Below the pieces are notes generated by a model. That model did not search any database. It saw only the letters and a list, made by a program, of their open reading frames with translations, and was not told where the DNA came from. The position numbers were made by a program, and so were the translations under genes. Positions 40,814 to 53,726 of a stretch of DNA of 64,000 nucleotides are shown piece by piece. Position 1 is the stretch's first letter, and every line of letters begins with the position of its first letter. The DNA is from Adineta steineri (taxonomy: Eukaryota > Rotifera > Eurotatoria > Adinetida > Adinetidae), in contig CAJNOI010000016.1 in the NCBI GenBank assembly GCA_905250115.1, forward strand, positions 836,917 through 900,916, read 5' to 3'.

Positions 40814-42609
40814 ATGTCGGACATAACTAACGAATTTATTGAAAAATGTGCGCTGATACTTGGTCAGTTTGATAGTAAAAGTGTTGATTTATTGGTAACA
40901 TTATATCATCATCAAGATGCTTCTGCACAATTAATTAATTCACCAAATAAATTAAAAGAAAAATTTGAAAATTTACTAACAACTAAACAAGATAATAATG
41001 AAAGACATAATGATACACCAATAACAAGAATTGAATTGGCTGTAATGACGCATTTTAAAGATAAATATTTATCGGAAACAATAATTGATAATGATAATAA
41101 TCAATTAAAAACTAATATGAAATTTCCAATTGATGATCAATTAGATTATGCATATTGTGTTTTATTAGCACTAATCAATGATCGTCTATCAGTAGATAAA
41201 CATTTAACTGATTTAAAATTTCTATTAAATATAAAAAATCCAGTTCAAACTCTATTGGATGTTTATAAAGGATTATGTCAAAAATTTCCAGATTTTTTTT
41301 CTTTATTAATTAATTGCCAATATTTTGCAAAAAATTTAGTTATTATTGATGAAACTATTCGAAAATTTCAATTATTTATTGAACGATATAAAGATTTTTT
41401 AATTACATTTGAGAAAAGTTATAGATTATCATCTCATAATGGATATAATTATGTACAACATGATGCTATATCAAAACAAAATAATGCTCAGGAAGCTTCG
41501 TTATCAAATTCTGAGCTAATTAAACCATCAAGTAAAAATTTTAATATAAGAAACAAAGAATAAATAATTTTGTTTTTAGCATCTACAAAACAATCTTCGA
41601 ACGTTACATCAGATTCAGGTAGACACCGATTAATATCGTCTCCAAGTTCATCAAATCTACCACAAAAAGGTCTATGTATTATAATTAATATCAAACAATT
41701 TACTCCATCAGCATCTTATGCTCCATCGAAACCACGAGCCGGATCTGATAAAGATGTTGATATGATTAAAGTTGTTTTTAAAAAACAAAATTTTACAGTA
41801 TTAGAAAGTAGTGTTGATTTTAAAAAGGATGATTTCGACAGAGCATTTAAACATATTGATGATAAAACCGAATTTGGAAATTTTGATTGTTTTGTTATGT
41901 TTATTATGTCACATGGGTAAGATGATTGAAAAACAAAATGTATTTTAAATGTTTGTATGTTTTATCTAGTCTTTTACATTCATTTCTTACTGCTGATTCA
42001 CAAGAAATTTTTATACGTGATATTATAAAACGATATTCGGATTCATCACCAACAACTATTTGGAATGGTAAACCGCGTTTATTTTTTATACAAGCATGTC
42101 GTGATGATCGACCTAGAAATGCTCAAAATAGTAATATTAGAGAAGTTGAACAACATGATTTATCACCACGAATGCTTGTTGCCTATTCTTGCAGCCCAAG
42201 TCAACCATCAAAACGAAGTCCAGAGACTGGTTCAATTTTTGTTCAAATATTCTGTATTATGTTACTTCATTATGGTCATATGTATGCATTCTATTGATAG
42301 AAGTTTATTTTCTATGTTTGCTTATTGATTTCTTTTATTAGGCTTTCTATTCAATGTATCCTTGATTGGACTGCTAAATATGTTACTAAACGTGACATAC
42401 TTGTTAGAAATAGTGGTAAAGAAATATCTATTCAACAACCAGAATTTATTGATCGAGAATTTAATAAAAATTTTCGATTCTCAAGCACTTGTTTATATGA
42501 TCAATATCCATTATGGAAACAGGAAGATCAAATGCCTTTACTTATATATAAACGAATCTTTACGGAACTTGGTGATGCTGTACATGCAGAACTTACTTCT
42601 AATTCTTAA
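40814..42609 (+). CDS. Caspase (cysteine-aspartic protease) with long N-terminal prodomain
   Basis: Apoptosis-type protease cutting after Asp. Four exons (40814-41531, 41580-41916, 41970-42281, 42342-42609) give 544 residues. The large subunit has GLCIIINIKQF, the RAGSDKDVDMIKVVFKKQNF substrate-Arg region, the catalytic His in FVMFIMSHG and the catalytic Cys in KPRLFFIQACRDDRP. The small subunit follows with SKRSPETGSIFVQ. The usual QACRG reads QACRD here, but the Cys and His are intact. The N-terminal about 240 residues are mostly helical and could be a death-fold prodomain (DED or CARD), not clearly recognised, suggesting an initiator type. The third donor (gtatgc at 42282) was chosen because it alone keeps the frame. 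A splice acceptor lies 2 nt before the ATG. Confidence 0.88.
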
Positions 42610-43828
42610 TTATGTATTCTAAATAATTCCCTTGTTTCTTTCTTATGTTTCTTAACAAAAAAAAATAAGTATATATCTATTCTTTTTCTTAATTTTATGC
42701 ATTGTTTTTTATTGAATTAAATATTTTCTGTTATTTGAGCAATATTATTAAGCTAAGCTAATATACAAGAAATTTATAAGATGCATGTTTTCATTATATA
42801 TATGAAGCCAAGAAAAATAAAATATTAATAAAAAAAATAAATATAGTGATTTTCTAAATATGATCATGGGTTTATGTGATTTATCTCACATTTAATCTCA
42901 TTCCTTACATTATTACTGATGAGGGAAGCTTTCTAGCTGCGATCACATTTTAGTGAAACTAAGAAAACTCAAGAACAATAAGATGCGTGTCCATCGACTA
43001 CTGATCAAAATTTATGACTGTTTTACTAAATTTTAGGCCTCTTCATATGCCAGGGACTAGCCGTAGCACAGCTGCCAGAAAGCGCAAAACATTTATCAAA
43101 TCTAATATAGAATATAGACTGTTTACCCAGTCTGACAGCAACGCAGATTATTTGTCAAATCTGGTACGTAAGATAAATTGTTTGTCAAATCTAGCAGATG
43201 GTGCAGAGCATCTATCAAATCTAGCAAAGTAGATAGTACAAGGATGAGTAAATAAGTTGACTTTAGCTTTCTAGGTGTTATTATATAAAATCATCACTGT
43301 TCAATCAAATGATAGAATTTAAATGTATAAAATATTTTCTAAGACCACAAATAGAAGCAAATATTCGCCAGCGAATACTGATAAAAAAAATCATATTTAG
43401 TTACATATTGAAAACTTTGATAGGAATAACTGTGCGAAAAATTACTAGTCCCGGTACTCTGGAAAGTAATCGAGAGCCTTGTTTCCAATATCCAATTTTT
43501 ATATTTGTTCATAGACACATTTACTAGTAATCGATATTTTATCAATATTATATTAGTATTCGCACCGAAGAAAATTGTTTATGAATTTGTTTGTAAAATA
43601 GTTCCATAAGTCATATGAGAATAAGAGAAAAAAACAATATATATTAAAATGCTTCTATCATTCCTTTCTTCATTGTTTTTGTCTATGAGATGCAAAGAAA
43701 ACAAAAAACTGTTTCGGTTTATTCACGTGTAGGTGATGAAATAGACGAAAGAACTACATCAAAAACAAATAAAACAAAAGAAGAATCAAATAGTCTATAA
43801 ATTTGTTTCTATTTTAATAGAATAAATA
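42610..43828. other. Intergenic region between caspase and chitin-binding protein gene
   Basis: About 1.2 kb. The first about 230 bp are AT-rich with several AATAAA-like signals (caspase 3' UTR). A less AT-rich block at about 42880-43300 contains the 30-bp repeat ORF described separately. The rest, to 43828, is AT-rich and probably the 3' UTR of the minus-strand chitin-binding gene. No convincing conserved protein is seen. Confidence 0.6.
43014..43232 (+). other. 72-codon ORF with ~30-bp tandem repeat, unrecognised
   Basis: Copies of tcaaatct recur at 43096, 43155, 43185 and 43215, with a degenerate copy (cccagtct) near 43125, a period of 29-30 bp. In the ORF this gives a ten-residue repeat with LSNL at its core (YLSNLVRKIN, CLSNLADGAE, HLSNLAK). 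The ORF is preceded by a good acceptor (aaattttag at about 43037), so the real coding part could be an exon starting at 43038. Composition is richer in GC than the flanks. It may be a fragment of a mobile element, a gene remnant or a chance minisatellite. Confidence 0.3.
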
Positions 43829-46800
43829 TTAATAATTACGATGTTGTTTCCATGGTAGTTTATTAAAACGAACATCATCATCATCATCATTCTCATTTTG
43901 ATCTTCAAACTATAATAAAATAAAAAGAGGAGAGGAAATTTTTTTTGAAAATACTCTAAAATACAAATTACCCGTCTTCTCAGTTCCGATTCTGATTCTC
44001 TCCATTCAGATGGAATTCTTCGATTAGAATTCCTATAAGGTAAACGTTTTAAATCAGCAAAACGATGATTTATTGGTGGTGGTGGTGTTGGTGGTACTCT
44101 TCTTGATATTAATGGTGAATTAATACGTTTTTCACGTTTAATTGCTGGTTTATAATAAGAACGTGTACCATTACAATTTATTCCATCAAAACGATCCATA
44201 CAACCTTGTTTTGTATCATTAAATATTGTACCAGGTGGACATAAAAATATATTATCTCGATTACCAATACATACATGATAAATATTACACCAATCTAAAT
44301 CAGCAAACATATTTTGTTGATCTTTATTTATACAATCAAAACGTGTTCTAAATTTTGAAGAAAAAATATTATATATAATAAATATGTTTGCATTTTATTT
44401 TATAATAATTACGGAAATTGTCCTGTCGCATCAAGACCTTCGAATAATATTGATGCATGATCAGCTTTTGGTTTTGATCGGAGAAAACTTCGTGGTGTTA
44501 AACATAATGTACCTTTTGTTTCATCATTAACATCTCCTTGATAATCACATTCTTTTTTCTTTTCATTGAAAACAAGACCAGCTATAAACGTATACAAAAA
44601 GAAGATTAATAATAAAAGAGATTTTATTTATTCTATATTTTACATACGACTACATTCCATTGTTACACCAACACCTTGTTCGTTACATTGTAAATAAAGA
44701 TCACAATAACGTTGATGTTCAAATAAACCAGCACCTTTACTTATACAAAATTCTGAACGTAAACTTGATAATATATCATTTTCAGATAATTTTTCAACAA
44801 AAAATCTATAGACAAAAAAGAAAAGAAACGATTTAACTTGTATTAGTATTGTTGATTGTTTATCTTACAAAGCTTTTCCATTACAATCCGCTCCATCAGG
44901 TGATCGTTCTTTAGACCAATCACATTGACCAGTTGTTTCAGTTTCTTGACGCCAAACCTATGAATAATTTAGAATACAAACTAATGTACAAAGTAATCCA
45001 AGCGAGTTAGAGCTTTTATTGTATTAAACTCATTATTTATAATATGAAATGTATCCGTTCTATTATTTTGCTCAATTGTCTAAATATGTCAACCATCATA
45101 GATGCTTTGTTCACAGAATAATTAGTTTCTACAACTATTATTTTATGTTAACAGATTGACAGTTTCTATAAAAGTAATATCCTGAATTGTTTTCTCCAAA
45201 TCTTCTGAAATTGAAATCCAAGCTAGCTTTTTTTTGTATGATTACTAATATATATGCTAAAATGTCTAATCATCATATATAAAAATGCATTCAAGTGTTG
45301 TATCTAATCATAGAAAATTAACAAGTCTCATCGTTTTCTTTACGATCAATAAATCTAAGTGTTTCATTTTCTCTTACAAGGCCAAAGCGTAAGAATCAGA
45401 ACTTTCCAAACTATATTTATAAATATTCTCATATATCTAATGATCTAAATAACTTACTAAACCTCTTGTACAATATTGAATTGTATCAAAGCCACCATGA
45501 CAATTATGATAAACATTACAGTAATATGAATCAGCATAATCACCATTTTGTTTTACCATACAGAATTTTGTTGAACGTCCTCGAGTATTATTTGAACCTG
45601 GACGTACTTCATCATCAAGACCTTCAGTATCTATATATATTCATAAAAAATTTGTTTTAGTAAATAAAATTTCATAAAATTGATTAATGAAAACAAACCA
45701 ATTAATTTTTCTCGACCTTTACAATCAACTTTATCTTCCCAATCACATTCTTTTGTTCCTTCATTAAACATAAGTCTATTTGGACATCGTTTTGGATAAT
45801 CCATAGCTGCTTGACATTGATGAAATATATTACAAAATCGAATATCAGGATAATTTCCATCTGGCTATTTAAATATGAAAAAAAAAATAATAATATTAAT
45901 CATTATTATTAAAATTTCGATACATACTAAACGTTTACAAAAATTTTCTTTGATACCTTCCCACATATAATCTGGTTTACCTTTGCAATCAACATTAACA
46001 GCCCAGTCACATTCATTTTTTTCTATTGAATATCGTAAATTATTTTGACATGTAAATACAACATCTTTTCCATTTTGACATATATAATAACGATTACAAT
46101 ATTGTTCATGAGCAAAATTTCCATTTGGCTTTAAAAAAAGAAGTAAAATTTTTCAATAAATAAAAATTTTTATTTTTTAATTTACTTTATCTGTACAAAA
46201 TCCATTTGTATCTTCACCTTGAAGTAATATATTTCCCCCTTTACAAATTGTTGATTCAGGCCAATCACAACGTTTTAACGTTGAATTAAATACTAATCGT
46301 TCAGGACAACGTAATTTAACATCAATATCAGCCATACATTGATGATAAACATTACAATCTGTATTGACCAAAAAAAAAAGAATATATTTAAAGAAATAAA
46401 AATTAATTATCATACAAATTGGATCAATATAAAATCCATCATTTTTTTCCATACAGAATAAACTTGATTCCATTGAAAGAGCAACAAGTGTACGTCCTGT
46501 ACAACGAACATTATTTGACCATTCACATTTTTGTTGTTCATTATCCCAAAATAATTGATGTGGACATTGACGCATATTATCACCACCTGATTCACATACA
46601 TGATATACATTGCAGTATTCTTCATGTGGATATGATCTATTCGATTTAGAGAAAAAAGAATAGCATATATTCATCCGAAATTTTCTATTATTTGTCATAG
46701 ATTTTTATCAGATTCATGATAATTTACATTGCATAAGGCATGAAGATGTCAACTTTTATACAGACAACTTGTTTGATAAGAAAACAAAACAAAAGTATTC

Positions 46801-49193
46801 ATAGTATTTTGATTAAATCGCTAGTTTTTAGTCGAAAAGAAAAGTCAATCATTATTCTTACGAAACATTCTATGTAAAATGTCAAAATGAACAAGATAAC
46901 ATTCTTTATCCTCTTACCCATCAGTTTTTCCTGTACAAAATGTTGAATTAAATTTATTTTCATTAGGTAACATTTTTTTTGGTGGACCACAATGAACAGA
47001 TGATTCCCATCCACATTCTTTCTTTTTATCATCCCATTGTAATTCACCTGTACATCTTACAATATGATCCGTACCACCAATACAATGATGAAATGCATTA
47101 CAATAAGTTTCCGATGAATAACGTCCATCTTGTCGATTTGTACAAAACGATGTTTTACCTTGAACAACAGGCATTGTTTTACTTGTACAATTGACATTTG
47201 TTGTCCTTTAGAAGAAAAAAAAACATAATAGAATCTAAAAGATTAATATTAGAATTGATATTTATACCAATCACACATTTTCTTTTTTTCATTCCAAGCT
47301 AATTGATTTGGACAATGTTCTATATAATCAATACCAGCTAAACAATGATGATATACATTACAATATAATGGATCTTCATAATAACCATCAGCACCAAGAA
47401 TACATTCAACAGTTCCATTGCCTATATTCGGTTGTGATCGAGATAATGACGTTGTTGCAGTTGTTCTTTCAGTAGTAGTTGTAGTCGTGGTAGTAGTGGT
47501 TGTTGTTGTAGTAGTAGTTGTTGTTGTTGTTGTTATTATTCTCTTTCTTGTCGTCGTTGTTGTTGTCGTTGTTGGTGATATTTTATTATCACTATTCATA
47601 TTATTATCCTCATTGAAAAAAGCTGATACACGTGATCCACAATTAACGCGTGAAGCAAGTTCACAGTCACGAGATATTTCTGAAAAAAGATAACCTTCTG
47701 GACAAAGTGATGGTTCTGGTAAACCTGATTGTGTGCATGTAAAATACATATTACATAAACGTTGATCTGGAAAACGTATACCAGTCACACCTGATGGACA
47801 AGTAAAACCAATTTGAGCTAATAATGATTGAATATTTGGATTTGATGATGGTGATGATGATGATGAAATCGTTTGTTTCATAGGTATAAATGGTCTCAGT
47901 CGATTGTCATTTGGTTTATAAAATGATGGAAAAGTAGTAGTACTAGTTGTAGTTGTCGTTGTCATTTTTGTTTGATATGATGCTTGAGTAATTGGTAATT
48001 TAAAAAACATATTCGATGGAGATTTTCGTATTGGTGCAGGTGTTGATCTTGTTGTCGAAGCTAAAAATTAATATTTTAAATATATTAATTAATAAAAAGA
48101 TAATTAACTGACAAGTTGTAGTTGTTTTTTTTGTTATTGGATTATTATTATTGATTTGCGAAGGATTTCGAAAATAATTCGAATTTTGATGCCAAAGATA
48201 TTCTGGTATTGGATATGGTCCTGGACCAGGTAAACCAGCTTGTGCAGCTGCTTCAGCAAGTATAACAGGATCAGGTAATGATGGTTGTGTATATTGACTT
48301 TGATTATAATTAATAATTGAAAAATTCTTTTGTAATTGTGACCATAAATTAGGTGGAAGTAAATGTATAAGTGATTGCATAGTTTTTCTATCGGTTAAAT
48401 GTCGTGCAGCTTCTTCAGCTGTTGTATTATAAATATCAAATTGTTGATTATTAGCTAAATTTTTACTATGAAAACGAGTTCGATTCAATAGATTCATAAT
48501 TAAATCACTATTATTCATGAAAAATGATCCTATCGTAGAAGTTTCATTAAAAAAATTCTCAATTGTTGTTTCATTATTTTCTGTATCTATTAAAATTGAT
48601 CGATTTTCTATTGAATAATTCGATGTTGTTACAAATATATTATTGAAAGTTGACGATACAATATTTTCACTTGTAAATGAAGTTTCATTATTAATTAAAG
48701 TAGTATCATTGGATATGAATGTATAAGTACTGTTTTGTAGCAATGTTGTTGGTTCAGTTGTTAATAATGTTGTAGTAATAAATTCTGTTGTTAACGTTGA
48801 ATCAGTAGAAGTTAATGTTGTAGATGTTAAATTTATTGTTGAATTTTCATTCTCATTATTTATAGGAAGTATTGTTGATGTTTCTGATAAAAATTGAACT
48901 GATGGAGTTGTACTTGATTGAAAAAAATCAAATTGAAATGAACCAATACCATCATCATATCGTTCATCAGATTGTTCATGTTGTTGAGATGATGATGATG
49001 ATATATCATCAACACTTGGATAATCAAATGCTTGAAGATAATTTGGAATATAAATGGATTGATGTTGAGCATGAAGATAGTCTATAAAAAAACAGTACTA
49101 ATTAAATAATATAATAAAAGAGAAATTAAATGACTAACCTGTAATTAAATATAAAAAGATGATATAGGAAGAATAATACCACCATTTCAACAT
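43829..49193 (-). CDS. Secreted protein with ten chitin-binding type-2 (peritrophin-A) domains
   Basis: Extracellular chitin-binding protein, probably of a cuticle, lorica, gut lining or egg coat. Fourteen exons give about 1,303 residues: 49139-49193, 48113-49081, 47268-48060, 46918-47205, 46416-46636, 46186-46358, 45928-46128, 45699-45864, 45458-45630, 44869-44957, 44648-44805, 44413-44581, 43972-44347, 43829-43909. A signal peptide (MLKWWYYSSYIIFLYLI) leads a mucin-like N-terminal region of about 400 residues rich in Ser/Thr/Asn with many N-glycosylation sites. A first six-Cys domain and a poly-Thr linker follow, then nine more CBM14 domains (pattern C-GxY-CNxYHxC-C-CDW-C, e.g. YCNVYHHCLAGIDYIEHC). 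The tail ends in a proline-rich stretch and an Asp run. The tandem domains fit multivalent chitin binding. Confidence 0.9.
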
Positions 49194-50871
49194 TGTTCGA
49201 AGATATTCAATTAATCAAATACGAAAAAAAAACGATGATTGTAACGGCGACGACCGGCGACAGCGGCCTAATCAAGTTGTTGTGTGTACGGATGCAATTG
49301 CTCGAATTTCCCTTTTTACACACGCATATACCCTGTTCTTCTCTCTCTCTCTCTGTCTTTCGCTTTGTCGTTTTCGTATATTCCTTTTGCTTGATGAGTA
49401 TATATGATTGTTTGTTTTACACTCGATGTTAATTGTGAAGAGAAGCAAAGGAGCTCCAATGTCCAGAGTATATATATATATACATATACCTAGAGGAGAA
49501 GAAGAAGAATTGACAAGAGACAAATGAGGAAAAGAATGAACAATGCATGCAAAAAGAACGAAAAGATCACCTATCCTTTCTTTTTTTTGTCTTCTTCCTT
49601 TTCTTCTGTCTACTTTCGAAATGATTGTATGTTGTATAGATTACGAATTGAACTAGTAAAAGTCATTTTATATATTGTTCAATTGTCCTATGAGATTGAA
49701 GTAAAGAATTTACTAGGCAAGATTTACTCAAAGGTGACATTGAATGGATCATGTTAGGTATTATATGTTCAACACAAAAGTTCCACATATCATTGTGATA
49801 ATTCTCTTCGTTCACTATTCTTTTTAATACCTCAAACTATGTTTAACGATGGCAAATGTCGAGTTGGCTTAGAGTTTGCATACGCGTTTGTAAACATGCC
49901 TTCTGTTGAATTTTCTTATTTTTTCTCCTTGTTTCTCAATGTACATCAAAATCCGATGGGTGATGTAAGATAGATGAATCCCTCTTTCGTTATTTTTTTT
50001 CTTCCTTATTATTCTCTTTTTGCTTTCAATACATTCATTATATATTCAACATTGAATAAAATGTTTCAGTTGATTATAACTTATAACTTTGTTTTGATTA
50101 AATTTTCGAAATAGTAAAATATTTATAAATATAATTAATAAATGACACCAATTGCATGGATGATTTGTCATTAATGCTCTATACATGCTTTCGATAAATA
50201 TTGAATAATATTTTCTCCAATCCTGTCACATTTTGTAATCAAAAGGACACTGATAGTCACGCTTGTTTGCTTCTCTATATTCTTAACTTGAAATGTGTCT
50301 CATTCAGTCAACGGTTTGTGTGTCTTTTTTTTCCATTTCTTCGATCATTTATTTTTTCATTATTGGTATAAACCACAAACCATCACCATCGATCATTTAT
50401 GCTTGTTTATTTGCTCATCGCGGTTGGTTAACGTGTTATTTCGTCCTTGTGATAGTGCATTTTTCTTCCTCAATATATTTTGTGAGATTTTTATGCTTGT
50501 CTAACTTTAGAAAGTTATTAGCATCCGTACTTCATCCAGGTTAATCAGATCAAGAATAAAAGTTAAAAAGAAAAAGTAGGTGAAAAAAAAGGCTAAAATA
50601 ATATTTTGCTATTACAGATTACAAATAATTTATATATCTGAATAAAATCTCAATTAAAAGATAATACGAATTATACAAAAATAAATAAGTCGATAGATAT
50701 ACTTTATTTTGTGACTCATTCACATTTAACTTACTAACCGAAAATGATAATAACAATAACAAACACAATAACAATACAGTTCGCTTATTATAGATTGTTA
50801 CGCTTCTTTGATTTTTATACTATTTCGTATGAAAGAAAAAGCGATATACTAGAATACAAAGAAAAAAATAA
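49194..50871. other. Intergenic region upstream of two divergent genes
   Basis: About 1.7 kb between the starts of the chitin-binding gene (minus) and the proline-rich gene (plus), so it should contain both promoters. It holds CT runs (49339-49352), TA repeats (49470-49486) and T-rich tracts (49578-49590, 49990-50000). ORFs here are short and show no recognisable motif. Confidence 0.65.
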
Positions 50872-53439
50872 ATGGCAACATTATTTCCACCAGGCTATGG
50901 AGGTTATCCATCGTATCAGTTTAGTTCACCTAATCAGTATTCTAGTCGATATTATAATGATAGATATGGAAGGCGAGAAATGGCTTTTGCACCTCATTAT
51001 CCCACTCAACAACCTTTGTATCAACCACCATTCAATCCCGCTGGAGCGTATTCATCAAATAGATATGATAAAGCTGGATTATTCGGTTTTGGAAATCAAC
51101 TTATAGGTGCTCTAAATGAATTAGATGATCGATATCGACAAGAACAATATTATAATAGATTATCAAAATTAGAAAGACAGTATCAAAGATTACATGGCAC
51201 TGCTATGCCATTACCGTATCAATCAGCTCCACAATATGAATATGTAAAAGAGACGCAAATTGTACCATTTCCAATCCTTATGAATCCGGGTGCAGCAAGT
51301 TATGGTACTCAAACTATTATCGGTAATAATAATCCTTGGAATATGGGCTATAATAATAATACGACTATGAATTTTGGAGCAGGTTTTGGTGGAGATTTAC
51401 CACCAAAAATTAGAGTCATTTTTATACCAACAGGTCAATCTCTTTCGCAACAACCATGTACAGGTCCATTGGTGAGTCAGCCACTTAAATAATTCTTAAT
51501 AAAAAAAAAGAAACTAACTAATCAAATAAAATATTTATATATATATATGTTTTAGGCGATGCCACCTTTTCTGTACAATCGTATATCACAACCATTATCT
51601 TCATTTCCATTACCACCACCGTTGCCACAGCTTGGATCAATGCCTCTTACTCCGGCCGTACAGCAAATGGTTCTACAACGCTATAGTAATCCTATTGCTG
51701 TATTACCTTATAGTTCTAACTGGCAACAACCTCAATTGATGAGGCCCAATTTTTCACAAGGTTTCCAACAACAACTACAACAACCTATGGTACCCATGCA
51801 ACCATATCTTCCGGCTCCTCAATCATATATGCCTCCTGCGATGCCCGCTTATCCATCATATCCTGCTGCTTCACAGCAATACAATTCTTTTCCTGCTCCT
51901 GTACCTTTTCAAGGTTTTCCATCACAAGCACCTGCACCACAACCATACGCTTCCTATCCTGCTCCTGCACCTGTTCAATGTTTTCCATCACAACCACCTG
52001 CACCACAACCATACGTTCCCTATCCTCCTCCTGCACCCGTTCAAAACTTTTCAGCATTACAACCCGCTCCTGCTTCTGTACCTATTCAAGGTTTTCCATT
52101 ATTACCACCTGCTCCACAACCTTATATACCTGCTCCTGCTTATACACAAGGATATTCGTCACTTCCACCTGCGCCACAGCCTTACGCTCCTCCTTCTAGT
52201 TTTACTGTTCCATATAATAATCAATGTATACCACAATCACCACTATCTCAGTTTTCATCAGTATCCGATCCTTCGAGTACTAGCTATCCAAGTCTCTGTC
52301 GTGCATGTCCACCAGCACCACCTCCACTCACCATATCGGTTTCAGGTCATTGTTGGGTACAACATTGTTCCGCATGTCATCATGTACCTACCCATGACAC
52401 CAATCATAATGTTCGACCAAATACTGGACGATCTACACCGTTACTTCGTCATCCAACTGTACCACAATATGTACCAGATCAAACACCATATCAACCACCA
52501 TATCCACAACAACAACAACAACAACAACAGTGTATGCTCCCGAATGCTCCTGGTATGATGCGTCCATGGTTACGAAAGACACCACCACTTCCGCCTGGTT
52601 CTGTTGTTCTTTCCGATAAATGTTTCAATAGAGATGGTTCTTGCTGCTGGGACTATAGTCATTCACAGAAACAACATAGACCACACAGACAACATAGAGA
52701 ACGTAGACAACATAGAGAGCATAAACGTGGTTCTCAAAGCAAACGTCGATCTACAACAATCTCATCAAGATCAGGATCTTCTGATGAACCAACTGCGTTA
52801 AAAGCAAGCAAAAGTGTTTCACCAAGAAGAGCAAGCAAAAATAGTAAGAATTCTTCTCAAGAAAAAGCACCTGTTATATTAAAGAATCCAGAATCACGAA
52901 GTTCATCATCTGGTTTATCTACTGAATATGATAAAACAGCAATGTATGTGCCTCCGGAGAAGAAAGAGCCTGTTCCTGAACAATTAGCAGGAGAAGCTCG
53001 TAATGTTAATCTTCAATATAATTATCAACCACAAGAATTACCTTCTGTTTATCATACTAATCGTTATTTAAAATCAAGCAGTGAAACTTCAACAATATCC
53101 TTGAGTGGTCGTGCATCATCAGAACTTTCTTTCTCATACGTTAAACAAGGTAGTCGAACTGTAACGGTTATTAATGATTTAAATTCAATAAACGAAGAGT
53201 CATTCAATCACAAAAAACAGGAGAAGCCGCCTCTTCCACCTTCGTATACAAGAAAATTGAAAGATAAATTATATATTATACGAGAGTTATCAGCTGCTTC
53301 TCCATCAACATTTAGTACATATTCATCGGATGCGCCATTTGATATCATTGACAAGGATATAGACTCTATTTCGCTATCAAGCACAATTGAAGGAAACAAA
53401 TTAGAAGGAGACGCTAACCTTCATCATCAAATGTTTTAA
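50872..53439 (+). CDS. Uncharacterised proline/glutamine-rich disordered protein with Cys/His cluster
   Basis: Two exons (50872-51471 and 51556-53439, 84-bp intron) give 827 residues. I recognise no family. The first 200 residues are Tyr/Gly/Asn/Pro-rich (YGGYPSYQFSSPNQYSS) with one helical charged patch (ELDDRYRQEQYYNRLSKLER). Residues about 290-430 hold imperfect repeats of Pro-Ala-Pro-Gln-Pro-Tyr units (QGFPSQAPAPQPYASYPAPA). A short Cys/His-rich stretch comes next (LCRACPP, then GHCWVQHCSACHHVPTHD), which could bind metal. A poly-Gln run and a His/Arg-rich basic stretch (HRPHRQHRERRQHREHKRG) follow, then a Ser-rich tail. No signal peptide is seen. The make-up resembles RNA-granule or scaffold proteins, but that is only a composition argument. 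Confidence 0.75.
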
Positions 53440-53726
53440 TTTACAACTAATAATATCAATGCATTCATTATCTATCTATTTTTATATGTTGAATAAAATG
53501 TTTACATTATTTTTAACAGTACAGTTACGAAAGATCGATTTTGAATTTTTTTTTTCTTAAATGATAAAAATTTTCTTTCGGTATTTTATTTTTCAATTAA
53601 ATAAATTATTGATTAAAAAATAATAAGATAATATTCTTATATGATTAAAATTAGAAGATGAAAAATAAATTCAAGAAAAAAGTTCTGTTCAATAATTGTT
53701 CTTTTTTTTATCAATACAAAGCATCA

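Noticed and set aside
42916-42962. CTGATGA ... GTGAAACT arrangement suggesting a second hammerhead ribozyme
   Set aside because: The bases after CTGATGA do not pair with those before GAAAC, so stem II cannot form.
47418-47693. Val-rich plus-strand ORF
   Set aside because: Antisense shadow of the poly-Thr linker of the chitin-binding protein.
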